Shown here in pieces: positions 33,904-42,931 of a stretch of DNA of 64,000 nt (within the stretch, counting starts at the first letter, position 1; each line of letters starts with the position of its first letter). A program made the position numbers and the translations under genes. Source of the stretch: DASVBE01 sp963770375. Its GTDB lineage: Bacteria; Actinomycetota; Actinomycetes; Streptosporangiales; Streptosporangiaceae. Location of the stretch: the NCBI GenBank assembly GCA_963770375.1, contig CAVYPM010000017.1:558001-622000 (forward strand), in the 5' to 3' direction. The notes under the pieces are model-generated. The model saw only the letters and a program-made list of their open reading frames with translations, had not been told where the DNA came from and did not search any database.

Positions 33904-36110
33904 AGCTGTGCCTGCCGCGGTTGGGCCCGCCGTGGTTCGGGGGCGGTGGCCAGGCCGGCCACCAGGACGCCCGCCAGGGCTGTGTAAGCCTGGACCGCGG
34001 CGGGGCCGAGCAGCCGCGCGCCGGGCGGGCCGTCGTTCTTCCTGAGCTGGTCATCCCACGGCACCCGGACGATCGCGCGGCACCGGCCGCGGGCGACGGC
34101 CTCGGCCTGCTCGACGTAGCCCATCGTGGGCCGGCTGACCCCGTTGATAACCGTGATCGACCCGCTTCCCAGCTCGGCGTGCCCGTGCGCTTCCAGCCAC
34201 TCCATCGTCATCGCGATGGCCCGGGCCGCGTCCGCGCTGGCCGGCGCGACCAGGAGGAGCTGGTCGGCGATGGACAGCACCCGCGGCACGGCGGGCGCGC
34301 CCGGGTCGGCCAGCGTCAGGTGATAGCGGGCGGACAGCAGCTCGAGGACGCGGGCGGCGCTGCGGCCGCTGTCCTCGCCGGGGCTATGCCCAGCCAGTGC
34401 CTCGCTGCCGATCACAGCCAGCTGCGACGGGCGCGGCTGGGTCCGGCTGCCCTGGCCGGGGCCGTTCGGCGACGGCCCGACGGCCACGGCCGGCATCGAC
34501 CCGGCCCGCTGGGCCAGCGAGCCGGACCCGGAGTTCAGGTCCAGCACGGCCACCGGCTCGTTCCTGATCCTGGCCAGGATCTCGCCGGTCATCAGCGTGG
34601 TCATCGTCTGGCCGGCGCCGACGGTGCAGCCGAGCACCACGATCCGGCGCGAGCCGGCCACCTGCAGCAGGGCCCGGGCCCGGTCCCGCTGCGCGAAGTC
34701 CGGCTGACCCGGCCGGTGACCGCCAGGCACGACCACAACCCGGTCGCGCCAGCCGTCCCCGCGCCGGTCCGAGGGCCCGCGCAGCGCACGCTCGACCACC
34801 CGCAGTGGCCGGTCGCCGCCCCGGTCCCCCGTCACCGTCACCGTCGGCCGGGCCGCCGGCGGCTCAGTCGGCTGCTCCGTGGGCGGCGCCTCGGCCGGCA
34901 AGGTCTCGGCTGGCGAGGTCTCGGCCGGCAAGGTCTCAGCCGGCGAGGTCTCAGCCGCCGCGACAGGCTCCGCGACGGGAGCCACCGTCACATCGTCAGC
35001 CCGGTCGCTGGCCACAGCCGGCCCGGTGGGCGCAGCAGCCAGAGCGGCCGCAGCCAGAGCGGCCGCAGCCAGGCCGGTCTCTGTGGCCTGTCCGTCATCC
35101 GGCGTCTGCGCAGCAGGCAGGGGCTCGGCCGGCAGCGCCTCAGCGGGCTCGGGCCCGGACGGAGGCGCAGCAGGCGCCAGCGGCCGGGCCGAGGCAGCCA
35201 GCCGCAACGGCTCCGGCGGCCCGAAGTCCGACTCCCCCTGCTGACCGGCAGCAGGCTGCCCTGAACCGGACTGGCCAAGCTGACCACGATCCGCCTGCCC
35301 CGGCTGACCACTGTCGGACTGGCCACGATCCGGCTGACCGGCAGCAGGCTGGCCCGGGCCGGACTGGCCGAGCTGAGCGTCAGTTAGCTGATCCGAGCGG
35401 CCGGCGTCGGGCTGGCCGCCGTCGGGCTGGCCGTGATCTCGCTGGCCGTCGGCTGGCTGGTTTGGCCGGGCCGGGCCTGCGGGCCGGGCGGGGCTGCCGG
35501 GTGGCACGGTGAGCTGAGCGGTCGCGGGCAGCGCGGCCGGGCCGCGGGACACCGGCGAGGCCAGCGGGCGCCCCGCTGCGGCCGGCGGCGGGGACGGTGG
35601 CTGGGCCACGGCGTCCCGGATGCCGGGCCACGGCGGCGCAGGCGGCCGGACGGGCGGGGGCTGGTCGTCCATCGGACCTGGCGGCGGCGGGACCACGACC
35701 GGCCGCCGCGAGGGGTTCTTCGGCGTGGAAGGGCGCACCGGCGGCAGCCCTTCCTCGCCGTCCGCGCCGGCATTCCCGGACAGCGACCCATTCGCCGCCG
35801 CGCGGTGGGCCGCAGCAGCCCCGGCGCCGTGGACGGCCGGCCCGAACACCGTGGCCTCTGGCGGGCCGAAGTCGGTCGCGTCCGCCGGCCCCTGGCCGGC
35901 CGGATCGGCCAGCGGCCCGGCGGACGCGACTTCCGCCGGCCGGGCCGGCAGCTCAGTGAGCGGCTCGGCCACGTCCGGCAGGTCTTCAAGCGGCGAGTCA
36001 TCCGTGTACGCGGGCATCGGCCCGGACGGGTAGTCCGCGAACGGGGCGGCGTCACCCTCCGGCCCGGCCGGGTGCCCGGCGACCGCCCAGGCCGCCGACG
36101 GCGCATCCAC
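33900..36110 (-). CDS. Large Pro-rich protein with MinD/ParA-like domain lacking the Walker lysine
   Basis: A 736-residue protein. About 480 N-terminal residues are Pro/Ala/Gln/Glu-rich, with repeats such as GQPAAGQPDRGQSDSGQPG and SPAETLPAE, surely disordered. From residue 489 the protein has a MinD/ParA-type fold (RIVVLGCTVGAGQTMTTLMTGEILARI, VAVLDLNSGSGS, LTLADPGAP, LLLVAPASADAARAIAMTMEWL, ITVINGVS). The P-loop reads GCTVGAGQT: the canonical G-K-T is G-Q-T, so ATP hydrolysis is doubtful. It may act as a positioning or scaffold partner of the VirB4-like ATPase, to which it is translationally coupled. GTG start; the 216-bp gap upstream is GC-rich with nothing recognisable. Confidence 0.65.
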   Translation of the reverse strand: MDAPSAAWAVAGHPAGPEGDAAPFADYPSGPMPAYTDDSPLEDLPDVAEPLTELPARPAEVASAGPLADPAGQGPADATDFGPPEATVFGPAVHGAGAAAAHRAAANGSLSGNAGADGEEGLPPVRPSTPKNPSRRPVVVPPPPGPMDDQPPPVRPPAPPWPGIRDAVAQPPSPPPAAAGRPLASPVSRGPAALPATAQLTVPPGSPARPAGPARPNQPADGQRDHGQPDGGQPDAGRSDQLTDAQLGQSGPGQPAAGQPDRGQSDSGQPGQADRGQLGQSGSGQPAAGQQGESDFGPPEPLRLAASARPLAPAAPPSGPEPAEALPAEPLPAAQTPDDGQATETGLAAAALAAAALAAAPTGPAVASDRADDVTVAPVAEPVAAAETSPAETLPAETSPAETLPAEAPPTEQPTEPPAARPTVTVTGDRGGDRPLRVVERALRGPSDRRGDGWRDRVVVVPGGHRPGQPDFAQRDRARALLQVAGSRRIVVLGCTVGAGQTMTTLMTGEILARIRNEPVAVLDLNSGSGSLAQRAGSMPAVAVGPSPNGPGQGSRTQPRPSQLAVIGSEALAGHSPGEDSGRSAARVLELLSARYHLTLADPGAPAVPRVLSIADQLLLVAPASADAARAIAMTMEWLEAHGHAELGSGSITVINGVSRPTMGYVEQAEAVARGRCRAIVRVPWDDQLRKNDGPPGARLLGPAAVQAYTALAGVLVAGLATAPEPRRAQPRQAQL

Positions 36111-36326
36111 CGCCGGGCGGGCGGGCCGCGCCGCACGCGGCGGTGGCGGGGGCAGCGGCGACAGCGGATCGGCCAGCGGCGGCTGCCCGTCTGGCCCGGC
36201 GCCCAGGCCCAGCTCAGCGCCTAGCGCCCAGGTCAGCGCCTACGCCCAGCCCGGCGCCGACGGCCGGCCCGGCAGCCACGGTCCCGTTGGCCCCGTTAGC
36301 CGCGCCCGGCGCGAACGCGGCACCAG

Positions 36327-37457
36327 TCACGCCGGTCCCGCCGTTAACACCGTCCCGCCGTGCCCGCCGTTAACACCGGGCCCGCCAGACGCACCGGTCT
36401 CACCGTGCGCACCGTTCCGGCCCGGCGCGAAAGCTGTGCTGGCCGCTGACGGCCCCGCCGCCTCGGGCCAGGTGGGGCGGCCCGGCGCGGCCTGGCCCGG
36501 AACCCGCGGCCGGTAGCCCGTCCGGCCGCCCGCCCGGGCCGCCGCCGCGGCGTCCCGCCCGTCAAAGTCGCGCCCCGTCGCACTGTCCCTGACCGTCCCG
36601 GCCGCCGCGGCGGCACCGGTCACACCGGCGGCTGCGGCCCCGGCCGCCATCCCGGCCGCGGTCACCACCCCGCCGGCCACGCTGCCCGGCGCCGGCGCCG
36701 CAGGCAGCGACTCCGCGCCCGGCAGCGGCTGGGCGGGCGTGCCCGCGGGCGGATGCAGAATCGGCCGGTGCCCGGCCGCAGCCGGCGCGACGTTCCCGGC
36801 CGGGCCACGCGCCGGGGTAACCGGCGGCCTGGTCCCCGCGGCGCCACGGCGCCGGGCCGGGGTCCCCGGCCAGGCTGGCGGCGCCGTACCAGCCGTACCC
36901 GCTGCCGCGGCAGCGCCGGCGGCCGCCCCGGCCGACCGCAGCTTGGCCCGGCCCGGCGCCGCACCAGCCGTACGCGGCGCACCGGGACGCGCGGCCACAC
37001 CAGGACGCGCGGCCCGACCGCCGGCCTGCGCCGGGACCGCGGAAACCGAAGGGACTGCCTCGTCGGCCATCGCCGGCCGCGCCCGCAGGCCGGCCTGATG
37101 CCAGACCCGGGCGTACACCACGACCTCGTCCTTCTCGGCCAGCGGGGCCAGCCGGCACCAGGTCCGCGGTTCACCGAGATACCGCACCTGCGACACGATC
37201 AGCTCAGGCAGCCGCTTGCTCTCCAGCACCGGCCGGGTAGCCAGCCAGGCCAGCACCCCCGGTGGCAGGACGTACAGCCAGAAGTAGGTGTGACTGAACG
37301 GCAGACCGAGAATGGTGAGAACGATGATGTACGGCAGAGCGATTGCCGCGAACACGGCTATCTGGCCGATCGGCAGCGGCATCGGCAGCCTGAAGTCGTA
37401 CAGCTTGTAGAGCCGCTTCTCGATGCGCCAGATATTCGTGTAGGTGGGCAGATCCAC
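36327..37457 (-). CDS. TcpE/PrgI-type conjugation membrane protein
   Basis: A 376-residue protein whose first 120 residues match the TcpE family of Gram-positive conjugation proteins: YTNIWRIEKRLYKLYDFRLP, then two membrane helices (about 29-51 and 56-74) and ARPVLESKRLPEL-like ATRPVLESKRLPELIVSQVRYL. The rest, about 250 residues, is an Ala/Pro/Gly-rich cytoplasmic tail, longer than in plasmid TcpE. In Tcp systems TcpE helps locate the VirB4-like ATPase at the membrane. GTG start, 30 bases after the corrected stop of the small pilin-like gene. Confidence 0.78.
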   Translation of the reverse strand: MDLPTYTNIWRIEKRLYKLYDFRLPMPLPIGQIAVFAAIALPYIIVLTILGLPFSHTYFWLYVLPPGVLAWLATRPVLESKRLPELIVSQVRYLGEPRTWCRLAPLAEKDEVVVYARVWHQAGLRARPAMADEAVPSVSAVPAQAGGRAARPGVAARPGAPRTAGAAPGRAKLRSAGAAAGAAAAAGTAGTAPPAWPGTPARRRGAAGTRPPVTPARGPAGNVAPAAAGHRPILHPPAGTPAQPLPGAESLPAAPAPGSVAGGVVTAAGMAAGAAAAGVTGAAAAAGTVRDSATGRDFDGRDAAAAARAGGRTGYRPRVPGQAAPGRPTWPEAAGPSAASTAFAPGRNGAHGETGASGGPGVNGGHGGTVLTAGPA

Positions 37458-37486
37458 CAGCTACACCCCTTCCGCTCGCGCGGATA

Positions 37487-37745
37487 TCAGTGGACACCGA
37501 GCGCGTTGGCGATTCCGGTAGCAAGCGTCTGCACGATGCTCGGGGTGTAGAAGATGACGGCGATCGCCACCGCGAGGACCACGAACTGCACGAACCTCAG
37601 TGATCTCGCGGGTGAACAGGAAGAAAATGGCCACGATCCCGACGATCCCAAGGAAAAGCGGCCCGAACAAGCCCTGTAGATAAGTCACAAGGCCGGATGT
37701 GCTCAGCGCGACCGGTGAGGCCACGGCGAGCAGGTGGGACGGCAT
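37487..37745 (-). CDS. Small two-helix VirB2/TcpD-like protein, one-base frameshift
   Basis: The frame from ATG 37745 reads normally to FLFTREIT and then turns nonsensical, ending at 37461. Removing one base near 37595-37600 gives an 85-residue protein ending ATGIANALGVH with TGA at 37487. It has two membrane helices (about 24-44, FGPLFLGIVGIVAIFFLF, and 51-68, FVQFVVLAVAIAVIFYTP), the size and topology of VirB2/TrbC pilins or TcpD. No signal peptidase or cyclisation site is evident. Position between TcpC-like and TcpE-like genes supports membership in the secretion machine. Confidence 0.65.
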
Positions 37746-37810
37746 CGGTCTACTCCGGGGTTATCGGGGATTCGACGGGCGGGAATCACATTCAATTGTC
37801 ATTGAAATTT

Positions 37811-38812
37811 TCACGGCTGGGCCAATGGCTGGAGGGACGTCCCTATGGACTTCACGTACCAGCTGCCGCCCTGCCGGATTACCTGCATCTGATACGTCAT
37901 CTCGAGGCCGGCCGGGGTGTTCGTCACGTCCGGCGAGTCCGAGCTTGCCCCAGCCTGGACGTGCCACAGGACGCTGACTGTGATCGTGCGGCTGTCTCCG
38001 CCCGGCGGCACGTAGATCCCGGCTATGGAATGGTACGTCACGGAACCGCCCAGGCCCGTTACCGTCGCGCCCGGAGCCAGGAATCGTCCCAGCGTGACCG
38101 GGTCGCCGCTGGCGTACGCCTCAAAGAAGGCGGGCAGCTGGCGGCCGAGCGCGTCGGCCGCATCCGGGTCCGAGGACTGGTTCGGCGGCTGCGGCGTGGT
38201 CGCCCGGGCGGGCGGCGGAAGCAGCGCAGGCTCGGCCGAGATGCTCAGCCCGCCGTCGGCGGCGTAGACCGGCACGCCGAGCTCGAACATCTGGCCGCTG
38301 GCCCGGGCCAGCAGGGTGACCACCGCGTGCTGGGAGTCGGCCACCTTGATCCCGGCGACCTGCTCGGACTGGAGCTCCAGCGAGCCCGCGCCGTTCCAGC
38401 CGAGCTGGTCGCTGGCCCCGGACGGCAGGAACGTGGCAAGCTCCTTGGCCCGCTGGTCCGCGTCGGCCGGGCTGAAGTTCAGGTAGACCGAACCGAACTG
38501 AAGGGCGTACGCCTCGGCCATGGCGACCGGGAAGCCCTTGTTGGGATCAGCTGCGGGCGCGCCGGACGAGCCGGACGAGTTCTTGTCTGGCATCACGATG
38601 GCGGTGACCCCGCGATACCCGATGATGAGCAGCACGGCCCAGACCACGAAGCGGAACGTCCAGACCAGCCAGCGGCCACCGGATCCGCGCCAGGGCTTCC
38701 CTGTCTGGCCATCGGCCGACTCAGCCAGCTCTGGCACTCCAGGTGCCGCTCCGGCCGCCGCAGTGTGCTCATTCGGCTGCGCACCGCGATCAAGGGTAGC
38801 CCTGCGACCCAT
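37811..38812 (-). CDS. TcpC-family conjugation core protein (VirB8-like)
   Basis: A 333-residue bitopic protein. A 47-residue cytoplasmic start precedes a membrane helix (48-73, WLVWTFRFVVWAVLLIIGYRG) and a two-part extracytoplasmic region (about 95-333): SEQVAGIKVADSQHAVVTLLARAS and FFEAYASGDPVTLGRFLAPG, TYQMQVIRQGGSWYVKSI. Tandem NTF2-like domains after one helix define the TcpC family of Clostridium and Enterococcus conjugation systems. ATG 38812 is chosen because GGAGGTGTG stands directly before it; an earlier in-frame start at 38893 is less likely. It is the first gene of the eight-gene operon. Confidence 0.82.
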   Translation of the reverse strand: MGRRATLDRGAQPNEHTAAAGAAPGVPELAESADGQTGKPWRGSGGRWLVWTFRFVVWAVLLIIGYRGVTAIVMPDKNSSGSSGAPAADPNKGFPVAMAEAYALQFGSVYLNFSPADADQRAKELATFLPSGASDQLGWNGAGSLELQSEQVAGIKVADSQHAVVTLLARASGQMFELGVPVYAADGGLSISAEPALLPPPARATTPQPPNQSSDPDAADALGRQLPAFFEAYASGDPVTLGRFLAPGATVTGLGGSVTYHSIAGIYVPPGGDSRTITVSVLWHVQAGASSDSPDVTNTPAGLEMTYQMQVIRQGGSWYVKSIGTSLQPLAQP

Positions 38813-39278
38813 CACACCTCCGCCCGCTACCGCGGCCAAGCAGCAAGGAGTTGGGGCCCGCCCTTGCCCGTCTTGTCCACCATTCTGAGGCAAAATACCC
38901 TGCAGATGGCACCCTTTGAGCCAGCCAGCTTGCCGGCCAGCCCCAGGTCAGCCCGGCCATTCAGCCGGGCCCGCCGCGCCAGGACGCTCATCATATGCCC
39001 TCTGACCTGCGTTAATCGTACTGAGTAAGGGGACTGTAGCGAGACGTTACCTCATCGGCCGCTGAAGTTCACTTCAGCGCGTTCTGAACCGTCCCGCCCG
39101 GACCCTCCGGGTGCTGCCGCCCGCCGGGGCCGGGTGGCGCCGCCAGGGCAGGGCTCAGCAGAGCAGCCGGCGTGTGACAGTCACTGTGTACATGCGCTGT
39201 GACACCAGCGCCACGGCGGCCGGCGGAAATCCCCTGGGGGACCCCGCCGGCCGCCGCGTTGCGCCGCAGAGAGGCCGA
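38813..39278. promoter_or_regulatory. Upstream region of the type IV-like operon with 20-bp palindrome
   Basis: The 466-bp gap between ptrB and the TcpC-like gene is less GC-rich than its surroundings. A perfect inverted repeat, CGCTGAAGT-TC-ACTTCAGCG, lies at 39060-39079 and looks like a dimeric regulator's operator. Nearby, GTGAC-A-GTCAC and a second CTGTGACAC copy occur at about 39174-39206. Towards the operon, TATGAT (38990-38995 on the minus strand) could be a -10, without a convincing -35. No regulator gene is adjacent. Confidence 0.4.
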
Positions 39279-41423
39279 TCAGGCCGTGCCGGGCGCGCTC
39301 ACGATCCAGGCGAGCACGAACGCCTCTTCCTCCCAGGCGTCGTACCGCCCGCTCCGGCCGCCGTGCCCGGCCACCATTTCGGTCTTCAGCAGGAACGGCC
39401 CGCCGCGCGCCTGCGCCTGCAGCTTCGCGATCCATTTGGCCGGCTCGCTGTAGAGAACCCGCGTGTCGTTCAGGCTGGTCACGGCCAGGATCGGCGGGTA
39501 CTCCGCAGCAGGCGAGATGTTCTCGTACGGCGAGTACGACTTCATGTACGCGTACACCTGCGGGTCATGCAGCGGGTCCCCCCACTCCTCCCACTCCGTC
39601 ACGGTCAGCGGCAGCGACGGATCCAGGATCGTGGTCAGCGCGTCCACGAACGGCACCTGGGCCACGATCCCGCCGAACGCGGCCGGGGCCAGGTTGACCA
39701 CCGCGCCCATCAGCAGCCCGCCCGCGCTGCCGCCCCGGGCCACCAGCCGCTGCGGCGACGTCCACCCGGCCTTGACCAGGTGCTCGGCGCTGGCCACGAA
39801 GTCGGTGAACGTGCTGGTCTTGTGCAGCAGCTTCCCTTCCTCGTACCACCGGCGGCCCATCTCGCCGCCGCCGCGGATGTGCGCGATCGCGTAGCAGAAC
39901 CCGCGGTCGAGCAGGGAGAGCCGCGGGATGGAGAACCCGGGGTCGATCGAGATCTCGTAACTGCCGTACCCGTAGAGCACGCACGGGGCGCTGCCGTCGC
40001 GCGGCGTGCCCTTCCGGCACACCAGCGAGATCGGCACCTGCGTGCCGTCCGGCGCGGTGGCCCACTCGCGGTGCTGCTCGTAGTCCTCGGCCCGGTACGG
40101 CGTGCCGTCCGGGGACGGCAGCACCGGCCGCTGGCGGAGCAGGGTCAGCGCCCCGGTGGCCATGTCGCAGTCGTACACCGAGTCCGGCGTGATCAGCGAC
40201 ACGTACGCCAGCCGGAACGTCGAGGTCTCGTACTCCGGGTTGCCGCCGGGCGAGACGGTGTAGACCACGTCGTCGAAGGCCACCTCGTGCGAGCTGCCGT
40301 CGGCGCGCAGGATGCGCAGCCCGGTCAGCCCGTTCCGCCGGTAGTACACCGCGGTGAAGTCGGCGAACGCCGCCGCGCCGAGCAGCCGGGTGTCCGCGGA
40401 GTGCGGGATCAGCGGCTCCCAGGTGGACGGCTCCGCCAGCGGCGCGGTGACCAGCTCGAAGTTCTCCGCGCCGTCGTTGTGCAGGATCAGCAGCCGGTCG
40501 CCGTCCGCCCCGAGCTGGTGCTCGACGCTGTACTCCACGCCCTGGCGGCGCGGCAGCACCACGTTCCACGCACCGGCCGGGTCAGCCGCGTCCAGCAGCC
40601 AGGACTCGCTGGTGATCTTGCTGCCCACCGCGATGTGCAGGTAGCGCTCGCTGCGGGTCAGCCCCACGCCGACCCAGAACCGCTCGTCGGCTTCCTCGTA
40701 CACGATCACGTCGTCGTCCGCCGGGGTGCCGACCATGTGCCGCAGCACCCGGTACGGCCGCCAGGCGTCGTCGACGGTCACGTAGAACAGCGCCGACCCG
40801 TCCAGCGCCCAGGCGCAGCCGTAGAACGCCCCCGGCACCTCGTCCGCGAGCACCTCGCCGGTGTCCAGGTCCTTGATCCGGATCGTGAACCGCTCGCCGC
40901 CCGTGAAGTCCGTGGAGTAAGCCAGCCACCGCCCGTCCGGGCTGGTGGACAGCGCGCCCAGGGAGAAGAACTTCTGGCCGGCCGCGAGCTCGTTGCCGTC
41001 GGCCAGGATCTCCTCGCCGTCCAGCGGGGCCCCGTCGGCGGGCATCGGCGGGGTGGTCTCCCCCGGCCTGACCTCGCGGCGGCAGTGCACGGCGTACTGC
41101 TGCCCCTCCGTGGTCCGCGAGTAGTACCACCAGCGGCCCTTGCGGGTCGGCACGGACAGGTCGGTCTCCTGGGTGCGCGCCTTGATCTCGCCGAAGATCG
41201 TGCTGCGCAGCACTCCCAGCCCGCCGGTGATCGCCTCGGTGTAGGCGTTCTCCGCCTCCAGGTACGCGATGGTCTCCGGGTTCTCCTTGTCGGCTAGCCA
41301 GGCGTAGTCGTCGACGAAGGTGTCGCCGTGGTGGGTCCGCTCGGCGGGGATCCGCTGGACCGCGGGCGGCTGCGGTCCCGCCGCGGCATCAGTGCCGGTC
41401 GTGGTGGCTGGCTCGGTGCTCAT
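39279..41423 (-). CDS. ptrB: Oligopeptidase B / prolyl oligopeptidase family serine peptidase (S9A)
   Basis: A 714-residue S9A peptidase. Residues 1-430 form the beta-propeller gate; the alpha/beta-hydrolase half has YGYGSYEISIDPGFS, AHIRGGGEMGRRWYEEGK, the nucleophile in RGGSAGGLLMG (about residue 560), the aspartate in TSLNDTRV and the histidine in AGHGGRSGRYDAWEE. RGGGEMGRRWYE is characteristic of oligopeptidase B, which cleaves short peptides after basic residues in the cytoplasm. The yihY-like stop lies twelve bases before its start. ATG 41423 is the only good start. Confidence 0.93.
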   Translation of the reverse strand: MSTEPATTTGTDAAAGPQPPAVQRIPAERTHHGDTFVDDYAWLADKENPETIAYLEAENAYTEAITGGLGVLRSTIFGEIKARTQETDLSVPTRKGRWWYYSRTTEGQQYAVHCRREVRPGETTPPMPADGAPLDGEEILADGNELAAGQKFFSLGALSTSPDGRWLAYSTDFTGGERFTIRIKDLDTGEVLADEVPGAFYGCAWALDGSALFYVTVDDAWRPYRVLRHMVGTPADDDVIVYEEADERFWVGVGLTRSERYLHIAVGSKITSESWLLDAADPAGAWNVVLPRRQGVEYSVEHQLGADGDRLLILHNDGAENFELVTAPLAEPSTWEPLIPHSADTRLLGAAAFADFTAVYYRRNGLTGLRILRADGSSHEVAFDDVVYTVSPGGNPEYETSTFRLAYVSLITPDSVYDCDMATGALTLLRQRPVLPSPDGTPYRAEDYEQHREWATAPDGTQVPISLVCRKGTPRDGSAPCVLYGYGSYEISIDPGFSIPRLSLLDRGFCYAIAHIRGGGEMGRRWYEEGKLLHKTSTFTDFVASAEHLVKAGWTSPQRLVARGGSAGGLLMGAVVNLAPAAFGGIVAQVPFVDALTTILDPSLPLTVTEWEEWGDPLHDPQVYAYMKSYSPYENISPAAEYPPILAVTSLNDTRVLYSEPAKWIAKLQAQARGGPFLLKTEMVAGHGGRSGRYDAWEEEAFVLAWIVSAPGTA

Positions 41424-41434
41424 GGTCAGCGAGT

Positions 41435-42931
41435 CTAGGGAGCCCGCATCCCGGCCGCCGCACCAGTCCGCCGACCGCGAACTACCGCACCAAGACGGTC
41501 CATAAGTGAGTTGTACGCAGTCTGCGGCGCGAGTCCCCGCGTCCCGGGCTGACCGGGAATCGCCAGCTCGCCTGCTGGCCGTCGACGATCTGGACCGGTG
41601 CTGCTGCGGTGCGCCGGCGCCCAGCTGAGCTGGATCCCGGTGGCTGCTCGGCGATACTCGTCCGGGGGCGGACGGCGGGACGAGTCGTCCGGCACGTCAG
41701 AGACTACGGGCCTGTCGGCTGGCGCTGCGGCCCGGCACTCCGCCGTTGCTGCCCAGTGGCCTGACCGCCGCAGCGGTCCGTTCGGCCGGAGCCGTCCGCG
41801 GCGCCGCGGCGACTGCTCCGCATCCTGATCATCGCGGTGATCCCGCACCGGGCCGCCGGGACCGGCGCGCCGCCGGAATCCCGGCCAGCCAGGCAAGTCA
41901 GACTCACGGAGATCGCCGGTGCTCTGCTCTGGCGGGGAGGGTTTCGCGGGTCGTTCGGGCTCTTGAGGGATGTCGTCATCGCTGGAGGAGAACGCATCGG
42001 CGAGACGGAGCGATCGCACCGGGGAAGGCAACGGGTGCATGGCCCCCTCGACCAGGGGAGATGCTGCACCACCGCGGACCAGGCGCCCGATCGGCCCCGG
42101 GTCCTCGGCCAGCACCGGTCCCACGCAGGCGCCGACGATAATGCAGATGGCGGCGCCGGAAATCCAGGTGACCAGGGCGAGCGCCACCCCGAAGATGCCG
42201 TATTGGTGATTGTTGCTCGTCACATTGCCCGGCATCCACAGCGTCGCCGACAGCGCATAGACGGAAAGGGCAATCCCCGTGATCAGGCCACTGGGGAACA
42301 GGACCCGAAGCCGTACCTGCCCCTTGAGCATCAGCCAGGCGGTGAACCACCAGATGGCAGTGGACAAGGCCAGCGCCACCACGACAAATGCGGCTATCCC
42401 CGCGCCGCTCCCCAGGACGTTGCGGGTGCCACCCAGCAGCGCCATGTAGACGAGGAATGCCGCCACCCAGGCGACTCCCCGGACGTAGTTGCCGGCCGCC
42501 TTCACGGGGGGCCGACGCCAGGCGCGGAGGTAGGCGCGCCGGAGTGCGGTCGTGAACGAGCTGGCGTAGAAGACCGCCAGGACCAGGCCGAGCAGGCCGG
42601 TGGCCCGGCGGATGTCCGCTGCGGAGGCGAACGCCTGCTTAACCGTGGCCAGCGAAGCGCCTGTGATGCCGAGGCGATGAGTCAGCGTCGTGAAGATGGA
42701 CGTGCGGAGGTGTGCGGGCACGAAGGCGGCGACGACGATGATGAGCGGGAAGAACGAGATGAACGCCTTGCCCGCCAGGGCGATGCTGCGGTCGATGAAC
42801 TCCGTTTCGAGCATCCGGTCCCATACTCTCCACAGCAGTGTCTGCTCAGCCCAGCCGCGGATGACCTGGACACGGCTCCGGACCTTCTCAAATGCGTGCC
42901 GGCTGGTCCTTTCGGTGCCCGACTCGGCCAT
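41435..42931 (-). CDS. YihY/BrkB-family membrane protein with long tail
   Basis: About 498 residues. The first 320 form the YihY/UPF0761 fold with about six helices (SIALAGKAFISFFPLIIVVAAFVP, ATGLLGLVLAVFYASSFTTALRRAYLRAW, WVAAFLVYMALLGG, AAFVVVALALSTAIWWFTAWLML, VALVTWISGAAICIIVGACVGPVL). Despite older ribonuclease BN labels it is a membrane protein of unsettled function. The last 180 residues are Arg/Pro-rich and unlike the family, so an indel near 41950-42000 could have extended the frame. ATG 42931 is chosen over 42994 because AAGGACGGG precedes it. Upstream 42932-43175 (244 bp) shows nothing recognisable. Confidence 0.75.
   Translation of the reverse strand: MAESGTERTSRHAFEKVRSRVQVIRGWAEQTLLWRVWDRMLETEFIDRSIALAGKAFISFFPLIIVVAAFVPAHLRTSIFTTLTHRLGITGASLATVKQAFASAADIRRATGLLGLVLAVFYASSFTTALRRAYLRAWRRPPVKAAGNYVRGVAWVAAFLVYMALLGGTRNVLGSGAGIAAFVVVALALSTAIWWFTAWLMLKGQVRLRVLFPSGLITGIALSVYALSATLWMPGNVTSNNHQYGIFGVALALVTWISGAAICIIVGACVGPVLAEDPGPIGRLVRGGAASPLVEGAMHPLPSPVRSLRLADAFSSSDDDIPQEPERPAKPSPPEQSTGDLRESDLPGWPGFRRRAGPGGPVRDHRDDQDAEQSPRRRGRLRPNGPLRRSGHWAATAECRAAAPADRPVVSDVPDDSSRRPPPDEYRRAATGIQLSWAPAHRSSTGPDRRRPAGELAIPGQPGTRGLAPQTAYNSLMDRLGAVVRGRRTGAAAGMRAP

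Noticed and set aside
26647..38812. Integrative conjugative element
   Set aside because: No relaxase, integrase, coupling protein, att repeats or tRNA edge in the window; composition and strand match neighbouring core genes.
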